Under the pieces are notes generated by a model. That model was given only the letters and a program-made list of their open reading frames with translations, was not told the origin of the DNA and made no database searches. From CAVZYN01 sp963779515 (lineage in GTDB: Bacteria; Pseudomonadota; Alphaproteobacteria; Rhizobiales; Hyphomicrobiaceae), in contig CAVZYN010000002.1 of assembly GCA_963779515.1 (NCBI GenBank), positions 62,001 to 126,000 on the forward strand: a stretch of DNA of 64,000 nt. Reading direction: 5' to 3'. How positions within the stretch are numbered: position 1 is the first letter of the stretch; the number at the start of each line of letters is the position of its first letter. The translations under genes and the position numbers were made by a program. Positions 30,170 through 39,115 of the stretch are shown one piece after another.

Positions 30170-30418
30170 ATGTCCCACCATCGACCCAAAGAGCGAGAGC
30201 TCTACGTCGCGCTGAACAACTGCCCTGAGTTGGTTCGTCAAGGTGTTTGCGCCGAGTTGGCGGATGGCTTCGGGGTCCTCTTCTCTCGTGGCGGGTCTGC
30301 GATTGGCATTTGGAGTTACCTCGATGGGCGGTATCGCTATCGCTCGTTGGCGAATTGGGACCCTATCCGAATGGTCGACACCATTGACGAGGCGATCATG
30401 GAATCTCGGCAACTTTGA
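30170..30418 (+). CDS. hypothetical protein, 82 aa, downstream of marR-like gene
   Basis: ATG 30170 begins 14 bp after the MarR-like stop. The product (MSHHRPKERELYVALNNCPE at the start, ending EAIMESRQL) is soluble and acidic to neutral. Its amino-acid use is coding-like and it has a WSYLDGRYRYRS stretch. No family is recognised. The tight spacing supports co-expression with the regulator. Confidence 0.55.
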   Translation: MSHHRPKERELYVALNNCPELVRQGVCAELADGFGVLFSRGGSAIGIWSYLDGRYRYRSLANWDPIRMVDTIDEAIMESRQL

Positions 30419-30516
30419 TGCGGCAATCGCGCGCCGCTAGCCATGGCTTTTGATGCGTCGTGTCTATTGACCGAAAGCGTACTCCGACGAACAGGCGACC
30501 CAGCTCTTGACCTGCA

Positions 30517-30831
30517 TTAGGGTTTCACGAACGGAAGCAAGTCCGCCACATGACGAGGCCCTTCACGTCCTTCAATGTTTGCGAAAAAATAGGAAATGGG
30601 AACCTTAAGGTGGGTTGCCAAGAGACTTAGCGTAAGCGGCGCGGCGCTGAGCCCACCCGCCTCAATTTTCCGAATATCGTCTTCAGCGAACGACAACAGC
30701 GCAGCCAGATTGGTTCTGGTCAGTCCAAGTTCCTCGCGACGGGAGCGAATGCGGCGTCCAACAGCATTGTCGACGGAAAATTCGGGTCTGCCATTGGTAA
30801 AGTGAGGCTCCTCTGAGTCATTCGACGACAT
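30517..30831 (-). CDS. XRE-family helix-turn-helix protein
   Basis: A 104-residue protein with one XRE/Cro-type HTH at about residues 25-80 (VGRRIRSRREELGLTRTNLA, FAEDDIRKIEAGGLSAAPLT). The tail mentions YFFANIEG, as in the alphaproteobacterial XRE proteins that precede LuxI-like or GNAT genes. It is divergent from the acyltransferase-like gene that starts at 30953, so it could control that promoter. A second XRE protein lies at 40638-41102. Confidence 0.85.
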   Translation of the reverse strand: MSSNDSEEPHFTNGRPEFSVDNAVGRRIRSRREELGLTRTNLAALLSFAEDDIRKIEAGGLSAAPLTLSLLATHLKVPISYFFANIEGREGPRHVADLLPFVKP

Positions 30832-30952
30832 GCTACGCCTCTACTCACCATTCCGAACTCTAGCAGGGCTGAACTACTAATTTAGAGCTGTGCATAAGTC
30901 GAGGGCTCGGACACAGCTGCAAGGTTCAAGCAATCCGAATCGGCTTCCCTGA

Positions 30953-31687
30953 ATGCGTGTGAGTGACGAGGTCGCAAGCACCGTCCCGGAGAGCGAACGC
31001 ATGCCCGCTTTAAACGACAAAGAAAACCCTCTCGACGTTCCTGTTGATCTGGCCGGCTTCGGCAAACCGTTCCTTGAAGCTCTGACGATTGACTACGGCC
31101 CGCTGCAGCTGCTTGGGCAGTACTTTGCGGCGACGGATGCATTTTTGCAGGACCTTGGCATTTCATTGCGCCTCGCGAGCCTGGAGGCGGCGTTACGAAT
31201 TCACGAGCGCCACACCGACAGTTGGCACTCCTATCCGCCAATGCTCAATCCTCGCGTTGTTCGCGTGGATGAGGCCCAGTCGTTTAGTATCATCTGCTTG
31301 GACAGAACTGATGCCCCCGTGGCTGTCATCGCGGGCAGGATCTATGGCGATACCGGAACGCTGGCAGAAAGCATTTCCCGCCAAAATTTCATCTATGGTC
31401 ACGGCGTACCGGCTCCCGCCGGTCCAAGGCTCGAGTCATGGGCACAAAACCTTCACGAAGTGAAGGCGCCATTCTCGTACATCGGCGCGCTGTGGGTTCA
31501 TCCGAACTCCAGGGGGCTGAAGCTCGCGCGCTTACTCCCTCCGCTGACACGGGGATACGCTTTGGCGAAATGGAACATCAAGTTCGATGTGGGCCTTGCG
31601 AGCGATGATATGGTGCGCAAGGGGATGGCTGAGGTTTACGGATACACGCGAGTCGAGAGCGGATTTCGCGCGTACGGCCTAGGCTGA
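30953..31687 (+). CDS. GNAT-like acyltransferase-fold protein (unassigned)
   Basis: A 244-residue protein of uncertain family. The C-terminal third has an acetyltransferase-like segment, YIGALWVHPNSRGLKLARLL, resembling the beta4-alpha3 acyl-CoA binding region of GNAT enzymes (VxPxxRGxGxA-like), followed by RGYALAKWNIKFDVGLASDD. The N-terminal half is not recognised. ATG 30953 is the longest start; ATG 31001 (MPALNDKENPLD) is equally possible. It is divergent from the XRE gene at 30517-30831, which may regulate it. The assignment to GNAT is inference. Confidence 0.6.
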   Translation: MRVSDEVASTVPESERMPALNDKENPLDVPVDLAGFGKPFLEALTIDYGPLQLLGQYFAATDAFLQDLGISLRLASLEAALRIHERHTDSWHSYPPMLNPRVVRVDEAQSFSIICLDRTDAPVAVIAGRIYGDTGTLAESISRQNFIYGHGVPAPAGPRLESWAQNLHEVKAPFSYIGALWVHPNSRGLKLARLLPPLTRGYALAKWNIKFDVGLASDDMVRKGMAEVYGYTRVESGFRAYGLG

Positions 31688-31757
31688 CGGCGGCGAGGTT
31701 AGTGGAACATTCCTTTGGATGGACGCCGAGGACATGGTGAACCACATGCGTCTGGTC

Positions 31758-32624
31758 TTAATGGAACGTCTGTCGCAAGCCGGCCCCGACATCATCGATG
31801 GCACCGCAGACAAGAAGGCGTGAACCGTTTCGCAACTCGACGGGCAGCGTCAAGCATTGGTAACGAAGCCGCATGGTTCCGAGTTTGGGCAATTTGACAA
31901 TGGCGTCGACATGTTCATGTGCGGCGTGCATTCGCTCAGCGATCAGCCTATGATGATTGGCGATCCAAGCGCCATAGGCTCGATCGCCAAAATCAGTTAT
32001 GCGCGCGCCGTTTCCGACCGCATGCCATTTTGGATCGAAGCGGCAAAAATCACCGCTCATCGCAAGAATGAGTGAGGTTGATTTCTCAGTGTCGATACTA
32101 AATATCGACCATCGGGCCGGCAAGAGGCGCTCTAGCAATCGGACTGACGTATTTGGGTCAGCAGCATTGGCCGCGACGATGCCGATTTGGTTGATGATGG
32201 GAGCAAAGGGCGACGTTCTAGCATCTTGTGCGAGGCGAATATGCCTGGAGTCGCCCCATGGATCTGGACTTTCGTCGGCGGGGCAAAGAGCCATCATGAA
32301 TGATAGAAACGACTGGAACGACGGAAAGGTGCGGCGAGACCAATCAAGGCCGAATGCATCAAGCCAGATTCGCCCGTCGTGGTGTTTTGCAGTTGCATAA
32401 TACAGGGCGGCAAGTGTTGGTCCGGACAATTTGGCGGGCCGGCAGCGCACGATGAGTGAGCTTCGATCGGTGCTGATCTCGACCCACCCAAGATTGACGA
32501 GCAAATAGCGGACGAGCTTCTCACGCGGCAGTCTCAACCGAAGTACGCGTCGGGCGTACGCTTCGGTTAACACGACTTCCTCACCCAAACTATCGAGATA
32601 GAAGGTCAAGGCTTTCGCCTCCAC
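31758..32624 (-). CDS. PAS-like sensor or regulatory protein (unassigned)
   Basis: A 288-residue protein from GTG 32624 (MEAKALTFYLDSLGEEVVLT). The N-terminal about 100 residues include a possible winged-helix-like region (TEAYARRVLRLRLPREKLVR). The C-terminal half has PAS-like features (FCRFDPKWHAVGNGARITDF, AHEHVDAIVKLPKLGTMRLR, LTLPVELRNGSRLLVCGAID). There is no kinase or output domain. It is convergent with the GNAT-like gene, and the two with the XRE gene form a small regulatory-looking cargo group. Function unknown. Confidence 0.6.
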   Translation of the reverse strand: MEAKALTFYLDSLGEEVVLTEAYARRVLRLRLPREKLVRYLLVNLGWVEISTDRSSLIVRCRPAKLSGPTLAALYYATAKHHDGRIWLDAFGLDWSRRTFPSFQSFLSFMMALCPADESPDPWGDSRHIRLAQDARTSPFAPIINQIGIVAANAADPNTSVRLLERLLPARWSIFSIDTEKSTSLILAMSGDFCRFDPKWHAVGNGARITDFGDRAYGAWIANHHRLIAERMHAAHEHVDAIVKLPKLGTMRLRYQCLTLPVELRNGSRLLVCGAIDDVGAGLRQTFH

Positions 32625-33458
32625 TTAAGTCGGTTGGTGGTATCGAGCAGCGCGCTCTGAAGCGTTACTACCGGCCAAAAGCGATTGCAAATGCGATCGA
32701 TCGTAGCGGCGATCGCGCAGATCAACACGTGTGGTCGCCGGTGACGCCATCGCATCGCTCAAATCGAGACTGAACTCATTGAGACTGCATCGCAATTCAG
32801 TCATCGACGTGTTGATGTTGAAGTGATTTGTCGACACGCACGCGAAGGTCCGTGCCGTTACCCCTCAGGGCAGCGCAGATGTTCGAGCGCGGTCATCATG
32901 GGTGCTTCGGGCGGGGTCGTGTTTTCACAGACGGTGGCGTCCGGCCGATAGGTATTCCCTTGGAATTCAATTCGGCTTGGTCGTGTGTCTGCCTCTCGGA
33001 GCCGCCCATACCTGGCCCGCCGGGGGGCGGTCCGAGAGGCAGACCGCGGCCTGCCTTTTGGTGAGCCCGACTTGTTCTCGTCGACATGTGCTGCGGACTG
33101 CGTATTCGTCGTGGTCGGCGCCATGGGACCGTTACCCGCATGGGCTGAGACCCGCGGCGCGCGCTTCGGCGCGCGCAACAAAGCGGGGCTCGGGTCCGCG
33201 GCCGGTCGTTGCATGAATGATAGCGATTTGATGCCGCGGACTAGGGCCCGGCAGCAGCCGAGGCTGCGGGGCGCCCGCAAATCGTGCAGCTGGGCCCTGC
33301 GCTCCAAAGTGCACGGATTGGATGGCACAACAGCCCTCGCACATGAAGCGTGCGTGCCGATCATGCCGCATGCGCGGCGGTCGTCAGCCTTGACACGGCA
33401 AAGATCGAAAAAGTTGGACTGACTGGGATCTCATGCGGCCCTGTGCGCGTGACGGTTA
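32625..33458. other. about 830 bp without a supported gene, downstream of the relaxase
   Basis: No coding sequence is supported on either strand; the frames present have no family resemblance. The one clear structure is the long hairpin at 32987-33044. Confidence 0.4.
32987..33044. repeat. long near-perfect hairpin downstream of the relaxase gene
   Basis: The left arm (GTCTGCCTCTCGGA then GCCGCCC, 32987-33007) pairs with the right arm (GGGCGG then TCCGAGAGGCAGAC, 33025-33044). There is a single bulged base and a 17-nt loop. On the plus strand it is followed by CTGCCTTTTGG, so it could be a terminator, but its length is more than a terminator needs. Confidence 0.65.
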
Positions 33459-35202
33459 TCATGTCCGCTCCGGCAGCCCCCGGCCACGATCGCGCGTCCA
33501 CGTCACCCGGTTCGGTCCGATCGTTGCCGTCACGGCCAGCCCCCGCATCGGCTCCAGTGCCGGCTTCCAGGGCGCGAGTGTGAACGTATCCTCGCGACGG
33601 ATGACGGCGATCTTGCCGGTCGGCGTGGACAGGGCGCGATCATAGATGCCGGAAATCCGGGTGCCCGGTGCTGCCGGCATGAACTCGGCACCCAGATGCC
33701 GCGCGAGGTCCTGAGCCAACCGCTGGGTCTCGCGCTGGCGCAGCTCGGTCATCATGGTTGGAGACGGCGCCACATCGCCATTGGCCGCGATCTCTGCCAA
33801 CTGGCGGCTGGCGAGCCAATCGGCCCGTGCGGCGATACAGGCGTGCAGTTCGGTGGCGAAGCCGCGCAGTCCTGCCTCAGGACGCCACTTGGTGATGATG
33901 GCCTCGTCGAGCCACGTTGGCCCTTCGTAGGCCGTGTGCCGCTGCACATCGACCGGCGACAACACGTGCAGGTGCGGCACGGCACTCGGTTTTTCCTGCA
34001 GGCTGTCGCCACCGAGCGCGCCAAGCATGCCGCGCACGGGCACATCGGCCGGATTTCATGCGGCCGAGCTCGGCATAGTGGACGCGGCCATCGACGGCAT
34101 CGAGCACGATCCAGGTGCGATCGGTGATTTCGTCGATCAGGCCGACACCGACGACTTTACCGATCAGCGGCGCCTTGCGCGGGCGTTTCTCGAACAAGGC
34201 CATCTGTGACGCCGCGCGATCGATGCCGGCCTCGGTGAGCGCCCGTTGCATCATCTTGAGCTTGTCGGCGCGCTCGCCGAGCTGGCGGAGTTTTGGTTCC
34301 AGCTTGACGTCGATCTGCCAGACGCCGGCTTGACGCGGCTCGGCCAGGCCTAAGCGTTCGAGCTTCTTCAGCCGGCCGACGCGCAACACCCGTTGCACCG
34401 GATCCTGCTCCTGCTCGGTTGTGACGACCAGAATGCCGTCCTTGGCGCGCAGCAGGATGGCGCGGTCGAGCCGGGTCAAACGCTCTTGCTCGACTTCGCT
34501 GTGGAGTTTCTGGATGCGCTCCAGTTCGGACTCGCGGCCGAGGGCCAGAGTGATCAGGCCCTGCGCCCGGGCGCGCACGCCGTGGCCGATGTAATCGCGG
34601 GCCATGACCAGATCCTGGCCCTGATCGTCGCGACCGCGAATGACGATGTGGGTATGGGGATGGCCGGTGTTGAAATGATCGACGGCGACCCAATCGAGTT
34701 GGGTATCGAGGTCGCGCTCCATCTGCGCCATCAGATCGCGGGTGAACGGCTTCAAGTCCGCGAGCCGCGGACTATCCTCGGCCGAGACGATGAAGCGGAA
34801 CTGATGCGGGTCGTGCTCGGAGCGTTCGAGGAAATTGGCGTCCTGAATATGATCCTGGCTGACGTCATAGAGGTGACCGGGTGCACCGTCGCGGGTGACG
34901 CCATCGCGGAGGATGTATTTGAGGTGAGCGCGGGCGGCACCAAGACCGTTGCCGGCGATGCGGGTGTAACGTGCCTTGACGATGACGCGGCGGCTGCCGG
35001 GTGCGATCAGGCCGCTCGCGGCGCGCACGCCGGTGCCCATGCCGCGGCGGAGCGCGCCGGGCTTGATGTGACCCTTCGCCCATTGTGCGCGCAGGCCGGC
35101 CTTCCCGGCGTGGCGGAACACCTGCTGCTTCAGCCGCGGCCGTTGCGTGCGCGTGCTGTCGCGGAGACGTCCAAGCTTGGGTTTGATGTCGTCGTCTGCC
35201 AT
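33459..35202 (-). pseudogene. relaxase (VirD2-like, DUF3363), frameshifted
   Basis: ATG 35202 begins a relaxase of the DUF3363/VirD2-like type usual in trb ICEs. The basic N-terminus is followed by RVIVKARYTRIAGNGLGAAR, then AHLKYILRDGVTRDG (candidate Tyr motif), and the metal-binding three-His motif FNTGHPHTHIVIRG. A complete C-terminal region ending GLPERT at 33459 is also present. After HYAELGRMK the continuation PADVPVRGMLGALGGDS lies in the next frame: one base is extra at about 34053 (ATGAAATCCGGCC for ATGAAACCGGCC on the gene strand). The catalytic half is unbroken, so nicking might survive a truncation, but the DUF3363 C-terminus would be lost. The protein nicks oriT and is piloted by TraG. 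Confidence 0.83.
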
Positions 35203-35307
35203 GGCGTGACCTCGGTTGGCTCAGATGACGAGCGACATGAGATCGCGGCCTTGAATTACAAGATGGCGTGCAAAACCGCGTTGATCCTGTTCGTCAATTT
35301 GGCACGG

Positions 35308-35335
35308 TGACGTCACGACCATTTTTGTGACGTCA
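35308..35335. promoter_or_regulatory. paired TGACGTCA palindromes (putative operator)
   Basis: Two copies of the 8-bp palindrome TGACGTCA start at 35308 and 35328, exactly 20 bp apart (two helical turns). Further copies lie at 34860-34867, 35802-35809 and 36935-36942. The copies at 35307-35316 and 36934-36943 are extended to GTGACGTCAC. The spacing and clustering around the relaxase and traF genes suggest a regulator binding site. Confidence 0.45.
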
Positions 35336-35768
35336 GCGCATCGCCCGCCGTTGCTGGTTTTGCCGCCGTCTTGGCGTCGTTCTTTTATCTCGATGTCCAA
35401 AAAACGGCCTTGAAACGTCCCGGAAATTCCTTTCGAGAGAGTTGCAAGTCACTCGCTAAGAGAGGACCAATCTGACGCCCAAACGGCTCAACTTGGATCA
35501 ACATTGCTGTCGATGACCGGATGCGCGCGCCGCGTCTCGGCTGCGTCGAGAAATCGCACGCCGATCCTCTCGGTCTACGGTCATCGATGCGGCGTTCGAA
35601 ATTCGAAATTGCACGCGCAGGCTCGCTGCGGTTGGAGGCGGATGCGCGCGCGGCCCTAGAAGCGGGTCCGCCGCTTGGTTGACAACTCGCGAAGTGCTGG
35701 AGCCAACATTCCGGTGGTCGGGCGGGTGGGTGGGCTCTTACTTCGTTGAACCAAAGAAACAGCAGAGT

Positions 35769-35798
35769 GCCCTCGCGCCACTGATGCGGCGCGAGGGC
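35769..35798. terminator. strong hairpin after the DUF736 gene
   Basis: A perfect 11-bp stem, GCCCTCGCGCC (35769-35779) with GGCGCGAGGGC (35788-35798), closes an 8-nt loop just beyond the stop of the minus-strand DUF736 gene. It is followed on that strand by ACTCTGCTGTTTCTTT. It is terminator-like, though the T run is interrupted. Confidence 0.6.
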
Positions 35799-35806
35799 GA
35801 TTGACG

Positions 35807-36130
35807 TCAGTCTTGCGGGTTCCAGATCAACGCGAAGACGTCAGTGTCGGTTTGGCCTGCGGCGCGGCCCAAGTTGGCATAGAGCGTCTTGGCGCCGAGT
35901 TCCGGCGCGGCGATGGACAGGGCGACGTACTCCTTGCCGGAGATCTGACCGGTACGGATCCAGCCGGCGCCGATTTCGACACCTTGCGAGAGCACGCGAT
36001 AGTCCGGCTGGGCCGGCGACGACTTGTCATCAACCGGGACGATGGCGATCTCGGCGCGGACCGAGAGCGTCTTGAGTTCGCCCTCGTAGCGGCCGTCGTC
36101 GCGTTTGGTGACAGATCCAATGGTAGCCAT
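35807..36130 (-). CDS. DUF736 family protein (relaxase-proximal)
   Basis: ATG 36130 (MATIGSVTKRDDGRYEGELK) has GAGGAG eight bases upstream. The longer frame to 36217 is not supported. The 107 residues match DUF736 throughout: KTLSVRAEIAIVPVDD, YRVLSQGVEIGAGW, YVALSIAAPELGAKTLYANL and VFALIWNP. These small proteins of unknown function are a hallmark of alphaproteobacterial conjugative elements and usually sit beside the relaxase, as here. Confidence 0.9.
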   Translation of the reverse strand: MATIGSVTKRDDGRYEGELKTLSVRAEIAIVPVDDKSSPAQPDYRVLSQGVEIGAGWIRTGQISGKEYVALSIAAPELGAKTLYANLGRAAGQTDTDVFALIWNPQD

Positions 36131-36996
36131 GATAAAACTCCTCGAGTGTCCGGGCGAGGGACCATCCCCCGCCGGCGTGCGCGACAATGCGGCGGACGGC
36201 GCCTGAGACACCTGCAAGGCCGGAACGGATGTGGAGGACCCGGCATCTTTGCCGGGTTGTCGCTAAGGCGCCGTTTGCCGCACCGTCGCACAACCAACGG
36301 CGAGGGGTGTCCAGCGTCGACACGGAGGCCATGAGTGGCGCCTCGGGCGCGTCACGTGCGTCGGGCGATGCGTTAAGCGATGCGACGGCGCTCGGTCCAA
36401 ACCAGTCCTGTCGACTGGGCGCGGCTGTCGCCGTGGCGGCAGGAGGCCCAATGTGACGGATTAACCGGGCAGGAAGCACCGGCCAAATCCCGGTGGCGGG
36501 CAGCACGGTCAGGCTGCGCCAAGCGCATCGGCCATGATGTGTCAATGGTGGATGCTGCAATTGCGGCTTCGCAACCGGAGCACGTCTCGATCAAGTCACG
36601 CTGTTCCTCCGAAGACATCGCGCTCGCTGTTGGTGCGTTGTGCTACCGCCCACCGCGAGTCGCGCGGGAGGGATCGCAACCCGAATGGGCCGAGACGCCG
36701 TCCTTCACGGCGGCTCGGTCGCGCGGATCATTGGTGTCGTCATGACGCCTCCATCGCATCGGCCGCGCGATAGAGCCCGGCCGCCTGCGGTCCTCGACCG
36801 AGGGCGGGCCCGCCTTGATGCTGATCGTTGCCACGGGAAAAGGTGCACGCGGATATGGCGTCGTAGAGAACGATGACTCTGCAATGACTTTGGCGTCAGA
36901 CGCGCCGATTGTTTATCTTGTGTCGATGGATAGGTGACGTCACGCGACGGTGGCGCGACTGAAACACGTGGCGTTGTCCGGTGACGCGTTGAAGTG
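36131..36996. other. about 865 bp without a supported gene between DUF736 and traF
   Basis: Short frames exist on both strands (for example 36373-36618 minus, starting MSSEEQRDLIETCSGCEAAI), but none has a recognisable family. A GTGACGTCAC palindrome lies at 36934-36943, about 55 bp beyond the stop of traF. Confidence 0.4.
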
Positions 36997-37503
36997 TCAG
37001 AGCCGAGGATGGGCGATCCAGACGGGGTGGGCGCGCCCGATCACGTGTGCGGCGTCGAGCGGCCCAAAATAGCGGCTGTCGAAACTGTTGGCCGCTGGCG
37101 CGAGGAGAAAGATATCGCCGCCAGTGAGTTGACGGCAGCCCTGCCATACCGGCATGAGCCGGTGGTGCTGATCTTGCCTGCGCGCGTCGGCCACACGCAA
37201 CCCGCGTACAAGGACACGAAAAGAGAAACGGCAGACGCGATCGCCGGCAAGACCGGCCGCGGGCTTCAGAATATATTTGGTTGCCGTAAGATACCTGCGG
37301 CGCTGGGCCAACATGACGGTCGCTGGTGGCAAGCGTGCAAGGACGAGATCATCACGACGAAGCGGCTTCATTTCAATGCGGTAGAGCCCAATCGGAACGC
37401 TGGGGGATGCGTTCCAAATAAGCCGGGGTGCCGCCGTGTGGTGGGATGCTACCAGCAGAAAAAGTCCCAGTACGGAAATTGCCGCGATGGCGCGGCCTGT
37501 CAT
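36997..37503 (-). CDS. traF: conjugal transfer peptidase TraF (signal peptidase S26 type)
   Basis: ATG 37503 (MTGRAIAAISVLGLFLLVAS) overlaps the stop of the upstream HTH gene as ATGA. The 168-residue product has one N-terminal membrane helix. The catalytic Ser lies in NASPSVPIGLYRI, the equivalent of SMPRGLY. The catalytic Lys lies in YILKPAAGLAGD, the equivalent of KRVxALPGD. A later YFGPLDAAHVIGRAHPVW segment is typical of TraF. In trb systems TraF cleaves and matures or cyclises the TrbC pilin, so it works with trbC at 23543-24052. A longer frame to 37797 is not the gene. Confidence 0.9.
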   Translation of the reverse strand: MTGRAIAAISVLGLFLLVASHHTAAPRLIWNASPSVPIGLYRIEMKPLRRDDLVLARLPPATVMLAQRRRYLTATKYILKPAAGLAGDRVCRFSFRVLVRGLRVADARRQDQHHRLMPVWQGCRQLTGGDIFLLAPAANSFDSRYFGPLDAAHVIGRAHPVWIAHPRL

Positions 37504-37709
37504 GTTTTTGGTCCTGAGGAGGAGTGCCGGCGGCCCTGCTCGGACCACTGCTTCAATTCGGTCTTGTGATAGAAAATGCGCCCGCCGTGCTTGCGGAATT
37601 TTGGACCCGTCCCCTGCCAGCGCATGTTCTCCAGGGTATGTTTGGCGAGCCGCAAAAAGGCTGCGGCTTCGTCGGCGGTGAGGAACGGGGAGCTGATGCG
37701 TTTCGCCAT
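37500..37709 (-). CDS. MerR/excisionase-type helix-turn-helix protein
   Basis: ATG 37709 (MAKRISSPFLTADEAAAFLR) gives 69 residues. They form a single helix-turn-helix of the DNA-binding excisionase or MerR-like type: FLTADEAAAFLRLAKHTLENMR, then WQGTGPKFRKHGGRIFY. Such genes routinely precede traF in alphaproteobacterial ICEs. It overlaps traF by four bases and is probably co-transcribed with it. Confidence 0.87.
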   Translation of the reverse strand: MAKRISSPFLTADEAAAFLRLAKHTLENMRWQGTGPKFRKHGGRIFYHKTELKQWSEQGRRHSSSGPKT

Positions 37710-37812
37710 CGGCGGTCCTTTCAGATGGAGCGGCAGGGATGATCCGGGAAAGAACCGAGGCTGGGGAGTGTCGGATTTTGCGCCGATGAAACGACACCCC
37801 TCTAAAGCCCCC

Positions 37813-38692
37813 CTACGCGATGAGTGTGCGGTAGCCGCCGTCACGCAACGTCATGCCGAGTTTGAGGGCGCGGTGCAGGTGATCCTTGATGGAGCGGTTG
37901 CCGGACTTCCAGTCATAGTGTGCTGACGGTGCGCCGTGAATGATGCTGGCCATGTCGCGATAACTGGCGCCGGCGCGCCGCCCGTCGAGGGCAATCAAAG
38001 AATCCCGCATCAGGATGTTCCGGAGGGAATGTTGGGGCCGGCGCGGCACCGCAGCCAGAAGATCCGGCAGTCCGGCTAGCAACGTGCCGAGTGCGCGGGC
38101 GCGCGACAGGCCGGGAATTTGAAACGTCAGGACAACGGGCTGGTCGACCGCGTGGGCGCCGTGCAGCCTTAAGGTCACCGCGCAGTCTGTGGTCCGGACT
38201 AACAAGTGTTCGACGTTGGCGGGCCCTACAACGATATGCGTGACGCAGGGGAGTGTGGCGAGAACGATATCCGCTGCTGCGTGCGACGCCGCCGGTCTGG
38301 ATTGCGCATCAACGCTGACTGCGCCGCAGGTGTCGAGCCAGCAGACGGGCGCATCGGGGGCCGGCAGTGCAGGATCGACGAAAGGAGCACAGGCCCCATT
38401 TTGCCGCTTCTCTCAGACAGTGACAGACGTGCCAGAGATGTTGTCCGGAACCGAGTTGGCGCAGTTCGCCGAGATTGGCGTCACTGGATCCGACATCACG
38501 CTGGTAGTCTGCGTTGCGCCGGAGATACTCCCAGGCGAGTTCCGAGTTGTTGAGCGTCAAGATGTAGGCGTAGGTGCTGAGCTGGGGCGGCCAAATCGGA
38601 GCAAAGCAAGAGCGCGGGCAGGCCAAGGCGGACATCCGTTGATGCTGATCGAGCACCAGGGGCGTCGCGTTGGTGCACAGGCTCTTGTTCAC
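37813..38692 (-). pseudogene. DUF6499/DUF2285 regulator-like protein, frameshifted
   Basis: The N-terminal part (start possibly 38635) carries the DUF6499 signature, STYAYILTLNNSELAWEYLRRNADYQRDV. The C-terminal 130 residues (to 37813) are a DUF2285 domain, ending SIKDHLHRALKLGMTLRDGGYR. After AAKWGLCSF the expected VDPALPAPDAPVCWLD lies in the next frame: one extra base at about 38380 (TTTCGTCGATCC for TTTGTCGATCC on the gene strand). The downstream frame has only a TTG start at 38205 by itself. DUF6499-DUF2285 proteins are ICE-associated and presumed DNA-binding. The gene lies just upstream of the HTH-traF pair. Confidence 0.75.
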
Positions 38693-39115
38693 CGCCTAGG
38701 GAGGCATGTCGAAGAAGCTCTGGTGCCTTGTGGCGGGTTCTGGTCGATCCAAGTTTGCAGACAATTTACCTGCCGACAGAATGCCCGAAAACGCGAAAAT
38801 TGCACGCATAGGTTGAGTAAATCATGAATCAAATTTAAAACTCCAATCAAATTGCAGTACTGACTGAAGTATCACGCCCGACATGTGCGTCGCCTCTATC
38901 CGCCGGATCAGCTGTCGCGGACTGTTTGGTCGTCAAGCCGCGGTTGTCTCAGTCTGCGCACCAGCTGTTGTTAATTTCGGGCTGGCGCCGGTTCCAGTGC
39001 CAACGGCTGGTGATACTGTTATTGCACTGCGATTGAACACTGCCGACAATGCTGCGACCAATCTCATGCGCGGTCGGTGTCACCGATGAGGGGAATTGGG
39101 CGCCACCTTCAAGGA
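38693..39115. other. intergenic, possible edge of the conjugative element
   Basis: No gene is recognised. This stretch separates the last ICE-type gene from chromosomal-looking regulators, but no direct repeat, tRNA end or integrase was found to fix a boundary. Confidence 0.35.

Larger units (their letters stand above)
35203..35806. promoter_or_regulatory. about 600-bp intergenic region upstream of the relaxase (candidate oriT/regulatory region)
   Basis: No gene is seen. It holds two GTGACGTCA sites 20 bp apart (35308-35315 and 35328-35335, core TGACGTCA) and an AT-richer section at 35340-35420. In related elements oriT lies beside the relaxase gene, so this is the best candidate location; that is inference, as no nic consensus was recognised. 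Confidence 0.4.

Noticed and set aside
34393..35310. 305-codon plus-strand frame opposite the relaxase
   Set aside because: Antisense of conserved relaxase motifs, including the three-His motif.
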